Positions 22,536-34,101 of a stretch of 64,000 bases of DNA are shown here, in pieces. Position 1 is the stretch's first letter. Each line of letters begins with the position of its first letter. The notes beneath the pieces were generated by a model that was not told the origin of the DNA, did no database searches, and was given only the letters and a program-made list of their open reading frames with translations. Both the position numbers and the translations under genes were made by a program. The stretch comes from Falciphora oryzae (lineage: Eukaryota; Ascomycota; Sordariomycetes; Magnaporthales; Magnaporthaceae), in NCBI GenBank assembly GCA_000733355.1, contig JNVV01000020.1, forward strand, positions 163,743 to 227,742. The letters run 5' to 3'.

Positions 22536-23793
22536 AGTGAATGAACAGGCAGCTGCTTAGGCTGGTAATTCGTGTTTTCTTGGCGCGCGCGGCGTGGGGA
22601 TTGGCGGCAACGATATCACAGCTGCTTTGAGGGATGTTGGGCTCGTGATGTCTTCACCAAGCCGTCGTTATCGCCCAAAATTTTTGGAGCTGCGGCTAAT
22701 CGATAACGACGAACAAGGCCCATGTCCCGAGCTGGGGCGCCTACGATTTGTGGCGGGCCGAGAGTAACCGATGCGTGCAAGGTTTGGAAGTCGCCTCCCC
22801 CCAGTCAGCCAGCGATGCTACCTCGATCCGAAATCCAATCCACACAGCCGATTTCCTGCTGCTGTCAGGCTATCTCCCCAACTCAGCCTCCATCTCTCCC
22901 AACGCGTCTCGTCGAGTGACGTAAACCCGTGTAATTTTCGCTGCCCGCCCGTTCGCGCGCAAACGGTTTGATAATGGAGCTAAGTCGCAGTTCGCCTCAC
23001 TGTCACATGATTGTCCCTCCCTCCAGCGAGGCAAGGTCGCCCACCAAGGATGGCCGTTATCGGGGCATGCATGTGGGCCACCGCCCTCCCACAGCAGTCC
23101 CAAGTTTCCCGCCGCAACAGTTGTCCGTCGGAGTCCCTTGCGTTTCCCAGCCCGTATCGCGCCGGAGAGCCCCCAGGCGGCATCCTGGGCGCGCTGCGAG
23201 ACAGTGCGGTGTGCGCAGCGTGGTGCGAGGGAATCCTTTCCCTTCACAGCCCAGGGGCGCGTTCTCATTGGACCGCATCCACGCCTTTCTCTACTTTTTT
23301 TTTTTTTTTTTGTCCCTTCGCGCAGGAACGTGGAAACCGTCCGTTATCAACCGATAACACGCCCGACGCGGCGGCAGGTTCCATCCATCCCTCTTTTCTT
23401 TGCACCAAAGGCCAGGGTTCGTCTGGTCCCTCAGATATCCGGGGTGGGCTGTCCCGACCTCGGTCGCTTTCAGGGTAGCTGACCTGCGACAAACTTCCTC
23501 CGTTCCATCTCGTGCTGTCTTTCCTCTCCCCCGTCTCTTCCATTTTGTGTCCTCCCCAGCGTGCTTTGTGTAAGGTTAGATACCTGCGTGGCCTCGCTCA
23601 ACGACAGACTTTCCGCCGTTGCCCTCAACCTGATCAATTGACTCATCTTTGGCCTTTCTTATCCGTCTCTCTTGGCCCTTGTTCTCTTGCCGCCGCGCAC
23701 GAGACCCCGCCAGCAGCACCCACCCCTCCGGCCTCTGGTCCCCCCGTCGGGCCTACCGCTCGCTCGTCCACAGCGCGTGGACCGCTGCCAGCC
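22536..23793. other. Divergent promoter region, TOM5 / GCV2
   Basis: The 1.26-kb spacer contains a 17-nt T run (23295-23311) and CT-rich leader sequence before GCV2. An open frame continues in phase upstream of the GCV2 start but is Pro/Ser/Arg-rich and unlike the family, so it is treated as 5' UTR. Confidence 0.5.
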
Positions 23794-26238
23794 ATGAGCT
23801 CATGGGCTCTGGCTGCGTGTCGCCCGCTGGGCCGGCTCGGCCGCCGCGCACCTGTAGCCCCCGGGTTGGTGCTTGCGCCGAGGAGCTCGGGTTCCCAGCC
23901 ATGCCTGGCGCCAACCCAACGGCGTCACTACGCCTCGCGTGAGCCGGAAGACGAAGACCAACGTGTCCGGAAGGAGGCCGGAAAGCAGGCTATGAAGGGG
24001 ATACACCCGAACAGGCAAGGGCTCTACCCATCTTACCGCACACTCCACCGCGCAGCCCGTCCCGATAACGAACCCGAGGGTGATGCCGTGCTCCCAAGGC
24101 CCTTCGCTCGCCTTGAGGGCCTTGATCCTCTCGACACCTTTGCCCGCCGCCACATCGGCCCCAACAACGATGAGGTTGCGCGCATGCTTCAAGCTTTAGA
24201 CCCCCCGGCAGGTTCCGTCTCGGAGTTCGTTCAGCAGGTCATCCCGCCGGATGTCCTCTCCGACCGTCCACTGTACCAAGCCACCGACGATGCCTCCTTG
24301 GACGGCGTCTTCCCTCAGGGCGCATCCGAGTCCGAGATCGCCGAAACAGGGTCCACATGGGCGTTTATGAACAGGAGCTATCTCCCAAACTACATCGGTG
24401 GCGGCTATTACAGAACCCTCACACCCGAGGTCATCAAGCGGAACGTCGTGGAGAGTCCTGCGTGGTACACAAGCTACACCCCGTACCAGCCTGAGATCAG
24501 CCAGGGGCGGTTGGAGTCGCTCCTCAACTTCCAGACCATGGTGTCGGATTTGACCGCGCTGCCCATTGCGAACGCAAGCCTCCTTGACGAGGCCACCGCC
24601 GCGGCCGAGGCCATGACGCTGTCTCTAAATGCCCTCCCCGCATCCCGGGCCAAAAGGCCAGGCAAGACCATGATCGTGGACCAGGCGGTGAACATGAGGA
24701 CCGTCAACGTGATGCGCGGTCGGGCCGAGGGTTTCGGCATAAATATCGTTGTGCTTGACGTTTTGTCCGATGACTTTGCCGCCCGGGCGCAGGAGCTGGG
24801 CGAGGACCTCGTCGGATGCATGGTCCAGTACCCCGACTATCGCGGACGGCTCAACGACTACCGCGAAGTGGCCAAGATCGTGCACGAGCAAGGAGCATTG
24901 CTCAGCTGCGCCACGGAACTGCTGGCGCTGACCCTGTACACGCCTCCCGGGGAGTGGGGTGCCGATATTGCCTTTGGCAGCTCCCAGAGGTTCGGCGTTC
25001 CCCTGGGCTACGGCGGGCCGCATGCGGCCTTCTTCGCCGTGGCCGACAAGTACAAGCGCAAGATCCCGGGCCGCCTTGTTGGCGTGTCCAAGGACCGTCT
25101 CGGTGGCCGCGCCCTGAGGCTGGCCCTCCAGACGCGCGAGCAGCACATCCGCCGCGAGAAGGCCACGAGCAACGTCTGCACCGCGCAGGCGCTGCCGGCC
25201 AACGTGAGCGCTATGTACGCCGTCTACCATGGCCCGCAGGGGCTCAAGGCTATCGCCGAGGGCATCAGGGCGAAGGCGAGCTTTCTCGCCGGAGCCGCCA
25301 GAAACCTGGGGATCGAGGTTGTGCGCGAGGGATGGGACACAGTCGGGCTGAAGCTGCCCGACGTCAATCGCTTCTCGAACCGGTCGAGAAACTCGTTCCA
25401 TGTCATGCACCATACACCAGAATCGACGGTCTCGTTTACGCTGGATGAGGCCACCACGGTGGACAACCTGGATCGCATCATCCGGAATCTCGTCAGACAC
25501 ATGGAAGGTCCCGATACGGCACCCAACTCTCTGAAAGCACTCAAGAATGAGGCCATAGAGGCTGGCACCAAGCGGATCAACGTGGCTGCGTTCCCCAAGT
25601 TCCACCGGACGTCTGCCTACCTGCAGCACCCCGTGTTCAACTCTCACCAGTCCGAAACGGAGATGCTGCGGTACATCCACCATTTGCAGTCCAAGGACCT
25701 CTCGCTGGTCCACTCCATGATTCCGCTGGGATCCTGCACCATGAAGCTGAACGGATCCGTTGAAATGTCGCTACTGACTCTCCCCGGATTCGCCAATCTC
25801 CATCCTAAAGCTTCCAACGCACATAACAAGGGCTACACCATCCTCACAACGGCCCTCTCGAAGCAGCTACAAGGCATCACCGGGATGGACAGTTGCTGGC
25901 TGGAACCGAACTCGGGCGCACAGGGCGAGTTCGCGGGCCTCCGGGCCATCCGGGACTACCACAAGCGCCGCGGCGAGGGCAGCCGCGACATCTGCCTGAT
26001 CCCCGTGTCAGCCCACGGCACCAACCCAGCCTCGGCGGCCATGGCGGGCATGCGCGTGGTCCCCATCAAGTGTGACGCCAAGACGGGCAATCTCGACATC
26101 GAGGACCTACGGGCCAAGTGCGAGCAGCACCGCGATGAGCTGGGCGCCATCATGGTGACGTACCCCAGCACCTTTGGCGTCTTCGAGCCACGCATCAAGG
26201 AGGTCTGCGACATCGTGCACGAGCACGGAGGCCAGGTC

Positions 26239-26276
<38 letters not shown>

Positions 26277-27195
26277 CTGCTCGCCCGGCGAGATTGGCGC
26301 CGACGTCTGCCACCTCAACCTGCACAAGACCTTCTGCATCCCCCACGGCGGCGGCGGTCCCGGCGCCGGGCCAATCTGCGCCAAGAAACACCTGGACCTG
26401 GAGCAGCAGAGCAGAGACACCGCTATCAGCGGCTGGAAGTTCGGAAACGCTTCAGTGCTGCCAATCAGCTGGGCCTATAACGCCTTGATGGGTAAGTGGG
26501 CTCACCATTGTGAATCGGTGAAGGAACGAGGAATAGACAACAGCTGACCGTGCCTCTTTAACCCCGAAACAGGCGCCGACGGCCTCAAGCAGGCTACCGA
26601 GGTGACGCTGCTGAGCGCCAACTACCTCCTGGCCCGGCTGAAGCCGCACTACCCGATTCTGTACACCAACGACCAGGGCCGGTGCGCGCACGAGTTCATC
26701 CTAGACGCGCGGCCCTTCAAGGAGACGGCCGGGGTCGAGGTGATCGACATCGCCAAGCGGCTGCAGGACTACGGCTTTCACGCGCCGACCATGAGCTTCC
26801 CCGTCTCGGGCACGCTCATGATCGAGCCGACCGAGAGCGAGAGCCTCGAGGAGCTGGACCGGTTCGCGGACGCGCTCATCGCCATCAGGGGCGAGATCCG
26901 CGAGGTCGAGGAGGGCCGGCAGCCGCGCGAGGGCAACGTGCTCAAGATGGCGCCGCACCCGCTCCACGACGTCATCTCGGGCGACGGCGAGGGCGGCGCC
27001 AAGTGGGACAGGCCGTACTCGCGCGACAAGGCCGCGTACCCGCTCCCGTGGCTGCGCGAGAAGAAGTTCTGGCCGACGGTGGCGAGAGTGGACGACACCC
27101 ATGGTGATCTGAATCTGTTTTGCACGTGCCCGCCGGTCGAGGACACGACGGGGGGTCACGATATCTCGTCTGTGCAGACTAACGAGACGAAGTAA
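23794..27195 (+). CDS. GCV2: Glycine dehydrogenase (decarboxylating), P protein
   Basis: Two exons, 23794-26491 and 26573-27195, 1106 aa, the full family length. It is the pyridoxal-phosphate subunit of the mitochondrial glycine cleavage system: it decarboxylates glycine and passes the aminomethyl group to lipoyl-H protein, feeding one-carbon metabolism. The N-terminus ([18 protein letters not shown]) is an Arg-rich matrix presequence with a likely cleavage near RRHYAS. The mature part begins [20 protein letters not shown]. The PLP lysine is Lys845 in [18 protein letters not shown]. Earlier landmarks include [20 protein letters not shown] and [14 protein letters not shown]. The start was chosen as the first in-frame ATG giving a presequence. 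A 362-aa antisense frame (24625-25713) is a shadow. Confidence 0.97.
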
Positions 27196-28435
27196 AGGCG
27201 CACATTGACTTGATAGTAGCGCAGGCTAGCATCCACAATTCTTTGTTCAACACCACGGTGTCTTTTTCTCTCTTCTTTTTTTCTCTGTAAATTCTAACCG
27301 GTTGGGTTATATTCATCTGCTTCTCTCATGGTTTCAACACTAATAAGAGCACATGCTTTTTTCACATCGCATGTCGGAGTCAAGACGGGGTTTGTTTACA
27401 TGGTTATAACGGAGGAGTCAGTTAGAGGCTTTTTGCTTTCCGTTTCACTTTGCATAGGTAGATTCTGGGTCGCGAATGGAAGATCTAAGGAGTGTTTCGA
27501 GTCTTTTTTTTTTTTTTTTTTTTTTTGCGCCAGATCGGGCAAATCCAGACCCACGCCTGTCACAAAGGAGAGGGATGCTCCTAGAAAACGATGCGTATCA
27601 AACACCAGAGCCTCATTACAGACGCTCTGTCAACGTCGCGGATGTTTCGTAACGTTCCGGCGCTCTTGACAGCCCCGACTACAAGATCCCAATTCCCTAC
27701 TGCGCGCCCATGTATGCAATGTTTATAAAGGTAGAGACATAATCAGTCCACGATACGTTTGCCGCGTGCAGCCTCTGGGTACTTTGAAATATCAACCACC
27801 CACTATGCCGAGGCTGCGGGTTGTGGAAAACGGCGTGGAAATCGGGCATGTATGCTGGAACCTGTTCCGATTCCCATCCTTCGTTTCCTTGCTTGACCAC
27901 CTTGTCCCGCCTCCCAGTTCTCTGGGTAGCCGGACCCAATCAGATTGAGACAGCCCCTGGATTCTGTGATTGGGTGAAGGTTTGTAACAGGGCTTCAGAG
28001 CCACTAAGACTTTATCCCAATGTATAAGAAGAGCTGGGAACCAATCCAAGCCTGTGTGAGATTATAAACTAAATATGTTAATCAAATATCTCTACTTTCA
28101 CGACCCTATCCACATTCTACTCAACCTAGACAAATAAAAAGGCAAAGAGTGTTAGTGGCTAAATACAGGCCCCTCTTCTCTTCTCGGTCCTCTTTTTTTT
28201 CGTTTCGCTTTTCCTTTTTCTTGCTTTTTCTTTACCTTTTATCTCTTCAGTTCTTCTTCATTTCTCTTCTCCTTTGTCTTTTTTTCCTTTTCATCTTTCC
28301 GGCCTTCCTCCATTCCATCCACATAGCTCGACGTTTGTAAGTTTGAAAACAAAAGTGAGAGAAACCACAAAACCCACATCAAACCAGCCCTCTTCTCAAG
28401 AATAATCCAGTGCTATCCTACTCCTCAGGGCGTAA
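27196..28435. other. Convergent region, GCV2 / ankyrin-vWA gene
   Basis: It contains a 23-nt T run (27504-27526) and a long T/C-rich tract (about 28175-28320). No coding signal is seen. Confidence 0.5.
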
Positions 28436-30369
28436 TCAGTCAGGTCCTTCTTCACCCGCCTCTGAGCCCGGTGCTTCTTCACGTGACTCTGAAGCAAGTT
28501 TTGGAGAATCCCCAACATGTTTCCTGGCCTCGGACTTGTTGATCGGGGAGAACAGTGTCTCAATGAGCTGTAAGCACAAGTTAGCGACACAGGCCACTGG
28601 CGGAAGTAATTACTGGATGAAATGCTCACCCATCGGTCCAGCTCTCGGTCATTTTCGTGGAACTCTGCCAACTTGGCGTCAAGTTTTTCTATGAGAGGGG
28701 TTAGTAGATGTCAGAGTATTTGGCGTACGGATTGGCACAGGACCCGTACCAGAAACAACAAAAGACACTGGTTCAATCTCGGCGTTGTCCTTGAGTGTCT
28801 CCAGGAATTTGGTGGCCCCCTTCGCCGTTCCGACTTGGCCAATCACAAACTTGACGCCTAGAGGTGGAAAACCAGTTAGCAATGGCAGTGGAAAAACATG
28901 AGGAAGTTGGGACGTCCAGCACGTACTTTCGCGAGGGTAGTCGGCAGCGACGAGCTTTGAGCCACACTCCGCGATCACCTTGGCGAGGGTGCCCTTGTCT
29001 TCGGGGTCGGGGTTGCCGTCGGTGACGACAGACACAAGCAGCGGCCTGCTAAAAGTCTTTTCTTCGAGCTTCTTGTAGACCATCGGCTCGAGGATCTTGG
29101 ATCTCAGGTACGTGCCGATCTCGGTGCTGCCCCTCTTCTTCCAGCTCACGGAGTCGATCATGTTGCAGAGCCCCTCAAGGGTCAGGTTTGACGAGCGGCC
29201 GTCGACGTCCTGGTTGATGAAGCGCAGGGCGACGCCTTCACCCTCTGGGAGGATGCGGGTGGTGATTTTGGCAATCCGCTTGATGAGCTCCTTCTGGCTT
29301 TCCCAACGGCCCTCGTGCCTGGTTGAAGAGCTGTCGTCTGTCCACAGGAGTCAGAGTCGAAGTAAAGAAGGCGACGGGTTTGGAAGTATGCTCAAAGGGG
29401 CTGAGAATATCACCTACCACAGTAGAAAACCTGCTGGTGCATGGTCACTTTGATGGTTTTGGGCAAGACTTCTGGTTTGCCGAGATCGGTGTCCGGGTCA
29501 TCCTCTAGCTCTGCAGCCTTCCGAGCCATGTCTTGGATGAAATCCATCTTGTCATTGAAGAAGCGTTCCACCGGACCGCCTCTGAAAAAATCGTCGACTC
29601 TCTCTAAGAATTCATCCGGCGTCGGCGGCCTATTGAGGTCATCAACAACTTTCTGAAACCTCAAAGTCAGCCAATACTTTATCCAATCATTTGATCAATA
29701 GGTATCTCTACGTACCTTGTTGACCTTCTCAAACTCCGAAACCGCGAGCGGGGCCGGCCGGCGCGCTGGTTGAATGCCTTTCTCGGCGGCCTTGATCACC
29801 ATGTCGGCGACATATGTGACGACGTAGAGCAGAATAGTGATCACGGCCGAAGCTAGCATCTCTAGGATGGACTTCTCGTCATACAGAACCGCACGTCTGA
29901 CAGCCGGGTTCTTGGCGTCTTCAGCCATCTTTTTCGCAGTGAAGCCGTCGTCGTTCTTGATGTTTAGCGAAGCCCCTGCCTTGCGCAGCATCCTTATAGA
30001 ATCGATGTCCTCCTTCTCCATGGCGAGCATGAGCGGGGTCTTGTTGCTGGCAGCGTTGATGGTCCTGTCGACGGAGCTGCGAGGGGTTTTCTTGAGGAGC
30101 ATCTGGATGATGAGAGGACGCTCGTTCGTGGTTTTCCAGGCGGCGAGGAGGAGTGGAGTGGCGTTATCTCCGGAAGGACCATCCGCCTGGGCCCCTTTAT
30201 CCAAGAGCTCCTCGACCTGGTCGGGAAACCCTTTAATGACGGCAATGGCCAGGGGCGTCAAACCCGAGCCTGGGTCGAGTTCGTTGAGAATGTCAGGGTT
30301 GCTCTTGAGGTAACTTTTCAGTTTGGCGCCAACAAGGGTTCCCTCGCGGGCATCTTTGAAGATCGACAT
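28436..30369 (-). CDS. Ankyrin-repeat / vWA-domain protein with hydrophobic segment
   Basis: Six exons: 30369-29716, 29652-29418, 29337-28927, 28857-28750, 28688-28630 and 28567-28436, joining to 532 aa. Residues about 1-165 hold ankyrin repeats (SGLTPLAIAVIKGFPDQVEE, NKTPLMLAMEKEDIDSIRML). A strongly hydrophobic stretch near 170-195 (LASAVITILLYVVTYVADM) could cross or lie on a membrane. From about residue 285 a von Willebrand factor A domain follows, with MIDAS-like DDSSS (DxSxS), GSTEIG and TDGNPD. The tail is acidic. The combination is known only as uncharacterised fungal proteins as far as I can tell; a scaffold or metal-dependent binding role is inference. The fourth junction spans a 69-nt GTACGT...CTAG intron that has no stop, so retention is possible. 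Confidence 0.85.
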
Positions 30370-32484
30370 GGTGACAGCTTCTGGGTTAGTTTCCTAGAGG
30401 ATCAGGGGTTCTGAGCGGGTTGTGGGTGATGCAGAAGCTACTTGAACTCCAACCTTCTGACCGATGTGGAAGTCAGCAGGCTTTTATCTCCTCGGCCGTG
30501 AAGTGCACCGGCTCCTTGGATGGCTCGGTTCCTAGCAAGATAAGAGAAGAATGTTGGACAAGGTACCACTCGGTATCCAATGGATGATCGTTACTGTGGT
30601 GGGTGAGTCACGGAAAACCCCAATGCCTCTCTCGCCATGCCCACATCAAGGCGGCTCTGCTGTGCAGAACGAGGCAACCCCCGCCACATAACACTGGTGC
30701 TGCCCAAACTCGGCTGCCCAGTAGTTGTTTGATGTCTTTCCGTGCGTCGATAGCCACGATGCACCCCCTTGTGCTACCGAGTCGGCCGCATAGAGCCGAG
30801 AGCTACAGGAGGGCAGGGAATCATAGAGCATCGGAGAGAACCTGTGTTACACGACAGCATCGTCTATCTCGCCGAAAGTATCAAACAAGCACTATCTTGG
30901 GCGCTAATTTTGTGCTCCTTGAAGGACGAATCAATTACCCCTTCAAAGGGGTTCATAGCATCCCGACATTGTGGGCGCCCCAAATCATATGTCCGTCTCA
31001 GCCCATGAATTACGACTGCTTCCCCGGATTTCCCTGGTGCTGCCAGCAGCCGACTTTCCTATGCCTTATGTCATGCTCGACACACTGTATCAATATCACC
31101 GGACCTCCGGTGCTGCAGGTTCCTGCTTTGACAGCTGACACGTCACTCTCTCTGGGCTTTGTCTGCGGATCCGTGTCTGCGCAGCTGCTTGTAGGACGGG
31201 CCGCATCCATTCCGCCGGACAGTCCTCAGTCTGAGGACCGCTGAGGACCACTATAGCGACGGTGGCCATGTACCCAAAAGGTCATGCCTTGATGCCCAAG
31301 CACTAACTAGCTGAGTATGCACCTCACGATTATGCAGGCGCCCCAAAACGTGCGGACCACGCGGACCACGAACGAAAATCCAACGGAGAGTTTGAGCTGC
31401 AGAAAGGAATGAAAGAAAACTCAAAATCTTGGCGCGAATGCAGGCGCAGAGCCTCAATCTTGGTCCCGTGGCTCGGGGGGTTAGGCAAACTTTGTAGTCA
31501 GGCACCGACGTCACCTTGCGTGTCGTCGTGCTGGCGTCGTGATCCCCAAGCCAAGAGCTCTCTTGATGTTGCATTTTTGGCTTTTGGCCATGTCAAACCC
31601 TCCACAAAATGGAAGCCTTGCTGGCAACGAAGTATGGCGATGGAACCATGACACCCACACCGGTTGACAACAGATGAACGCCATCACACCGGTTGATAAC
31701 AAGCTTATCGGGTATACCAAATATCCACACGAAATGCTCGAAATTCGGGAATCAAAACAATCAGGTCCTGTGCCAAGGGCGTATGAGGCAGTCGTCAAGC
31801 TGAAAACAATGCATTCATACCCAACCCCACGGCCGCACAGAAATTTGCCAGAAATAGCGCCTATGGCTCGGCGAGCCTGACCATACCAACCTAGCTCTCC
31901 GCACGAAAACTGTGGAAGTGCATCATTGGTGGCCCGACTAGTGCGGGGATATCACAGACATGTGGCTGCGTGATTGGCTTGTTGACCAACCTATCAAAGC
32001 AATTTCACACATGCCGAAATGTACCTTTGTAAGTAGCATCAACCTCTCCCAATCTATTATATCACGAACCTCCTAGAGTACAGGCCTACCTTCGCCTCAC
32101 TTCGTGGCATCCCGAAATTTCACCATGGACGTGACACAGATTGCAACCGGCCAACAGCAGGATCACGCACTGGTGCCAGCGCCAGCGCGCTAGGAAGCCT
32201 CACTTGGGCCCAACGCCGGGTCAAGTCAGACAGGTAGTCACGAGTCCCGGGTTGCCCTGGGTCCGAGCCCTGTAGAGCGTTGCAAGGGCCACGTCGATAT
32301 CCATAACCAAGACAGTCGCACAGGATATCGGGTCTTTGGTCTGTTTCCTCAAAAGTCTTCTTGTGTCCTCAGATCGCCAGTTAGATCAGAGCTGTTCGCA
32401 ATACGAGGCCTTCCGTGGCTAATCAAACCATAACTGATTGATCCATCAACTGTCTAAGCGCCCTTTTCACGAGATATTGCCAGG
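30370..32484. other. Divergent spacer with lower GC, ankyrin-vWA / FAD oxidase
   Basis: A 2.1-kb spacer of visibly lower GC than the flanking genes. Open frames (longest 30603-31244) are without motifs. A pair of 17-base direct repeats around a CCGGTTG core lies at 31656-31701. No transposon ends are recognised. Confidence 0.5.
31656..31701. repeat. Paired 17-base direct repeat with ACCGGT core
   Basis: CACACCGGTTGACAACA at 31656-31672 recurs with one mismatch (C to T) at 31685-31701; starts are 29 bases apart. The palindromic ACCGGT core suggests a dimeric regulator site in the spacer upstream of the FAD oxidase, but this is untested. Confidence 0.4.
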
Positions 32485-34101
32485 ATGGAGGACGCCATCG
32501 AATTCTTCAAGGATGAAGGAATCACAGTCTTCGAACGCGGGTCGCCGGATTACGAGAAAGCCATTGCTACTTCCAACCTCATGTTTCGCTTCTCACGTCC
32601 CGACTGCGTCGTCCGACCGAAAACAACAAGTGAAGTTCAAACGGTGATCATAAAAGCCAGAGAGAGCAAGCTCAAGGTGACAGTCAAGGGCAACGGACAC
32701 TCCTATGCGGGACACTCGACCGCCTTCTCTGGCATCTCGCTGGACCTCCGGAGCATGAGAAATGTCGAGCTTGACATGAAGTCCAAAACGGTGACGGCTG
32801 ACGCTGGTTGTCAATGGGGCCACGTGTACGGGACGCTCGTTGACGGCAGACACAACGGCTACATTGTCAACGGCGGCCGGTGTCCTACTGTGGGGGTGAG
32901 CGGTTTCATGCTCGGGGCTGGCCTAGGACCCTTCACACGAAGCTTCGGAATGGGTTGCGACACCCTGATGGAGGCAACACTTGTCACCGCGGAAGGAAGC
33001 GTCGTGACGGTCTCGGAAACAGACGGCCCGAACACAAACAAGGGAAGGCTGTTCTGGGCTCTCCGCGGTGCGGGTGGGGGCAACTTTGGAGTCTTGGTCC
33101 AGGTGAAGCTGAAGGTTCAGAAGCTGCGGAACAGACATGGCATGGTGGTAGCCGGGAGGTACAACTGGTATCCCAAGGACGGGTTCACGAATGACATTTC
33201 CTCCACAATGGTCGACTTCTACACGGCCAAATGGCCCGACAGGATTACTATCGACACCACGTGGGTGTGCGACCTCCGGGAGAAGCAGATAGGGGTCCGT
33301 TTCAACGTCTCCCTCGACGGAAGCAAGCCTGAATATGACAGACTCATCGATAGGCACATCAAGAGGCCGGAGCTCGCCTGCGCCCTCAAGCGTCGAGTGC
33401 TCGCCGAGAAGTCCACACGGTACCTCTTCGAGACCCTCGCGGCCCAGTGGCTGGAAGAAACGGAGCGGGCCTATCCCAGCAACAAGACCTACGAACTCTT
33501 TAGCTCCTTCATCTTCGCCAACGACAACAAGTCCGTCATCCAAAAAGCGACAGCCGCTCTCCAGCAGCTGATTGCGGAGTTCCAGACCGACTTCAGGAAC
33601 GAGAAGGTCAACTTCCTGGCCACCTGGATCCACTCGGGCGGCAAGGCGGCGCAGAAGAAGCCCACGGACACGGCTTTCTTCTGGCGGCAGGCCGTGTTCC
33701 ACATGTACCTTACGGTGGAGTGGGTCGACAAGTGGATGGAGAACGACATGCGGCTCTTCCTGGCCAAGGCCAAGGGGCTGCTGAGGCCTCTGTCCCTCAA
33801 CGGCGAGGCCGCGTTCGTCAACTTCCCGGACCGAGACTTCCCGACCAAATCCCACGAGAGGGCGTACTTCGGGGACAACAAGGACGAACTGCGACGGGTC
33901 AAGGAGATCTGGGACAGGGAAAAGTTCTTCAACTGGGAGCAGGGTGTGCGGCTGCCGGGGGATCCGGAGGAGGACGAGGACAAGGAGGACGAGGACGAGG
34001 AGATCGGCAAGACTGATAAGATTGCGGGCGGGCAGTGGGACTACTACAAGAGCGATGATATTGCGAGGGATCTCGAGGAGCTGGCCGATCTGGGGTTCTG
34101 A
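32485..34101 (+). CDS. BBE-type FAD-dependent oxidoreductase (PCMH fold), acidic C-terminus
   Basis: Intronless, 538 aa. The FAD-binding type 4 (PCMH) domain covers about residues 35-215: RPKTTSEVQTVIIKARE, then GNGHSYAGHST with His72, and GGRCPTVGVSGFMLGAGLG with Cys133. These His and Cys positions match the two residues that carry bicovalently bound FAD in berberine-bridge-like enzymes. The C-terminal part contains AYFGDNKDELRRVKEIWDRE and FFNWEQGV, the usual end of the BBE domain. Unusually, an acidic tail follows (DEDKEDEDEEIGK), and there is no signal peptide, whereas many fungal relatives are secreted oligosaccharide or alcohol oxidases. Substrate is unknown; no biosynthetic cluster surrounds it. 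A 411-aa antisense frame (32923-34158) is a shadow. Confidence 0.92.
   Translation: MEDAIEFFKDEGITVFERGSPDYEKAIATSNLMFRFSRPDCVVRPKTTSEVQTVIIKARESKLKVTVKGNGHSYAGHSTAFSGISLDLRSMRNVELDMKSKTVTADAGCQWGHVYGTLVDGRHNGYIVNGGRCPTVGVSGFMLGAGLGPFTRSFGMGCDTLMEATLVTAEGSVVTVSETDGPNTNKGRLFWALRGAGGGNFGVLVQVKLKVQKLRNRHGMVVAGRYNWYPKDGFTNDISSTMVDFYTAKWPDRITIDTTWVCDLREKQIGVRFNVSLDGSKPEYDRLIDRHIKRPELACALKRRVLAEKSTRYLFETLAAQWLEETERAYPSNKTYELFSSFIFANDNKSVIQKATAALQQLIAEFQTDFRNEKVNFLATWIHSGGKAAQKKPTDTAFFWRQAVFHMYLTVEWVDKWMENDMRLFLAKAKGLLRPLSLNGEAAFVNFPDRDFPTKSHERAYFGDNKDELRRVKEIWDREKFFNWEQGVRLPGDPEEDEDKEDEDEEIGKTDKIAGGQWDYYKSDDIARDLEELADLGF

Noticed and set aside
24625..25713. 362-aa minus-strand open frame
   Set aside because: Entirely opposite GCV2, whose coding is certain.
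30603..31244. 213-aa plus-strand open frame upstream of the FAD oxidase
   Set aside because: Cys/Pro/Ser-rich random-looking sequence with no motif or splicing partner.
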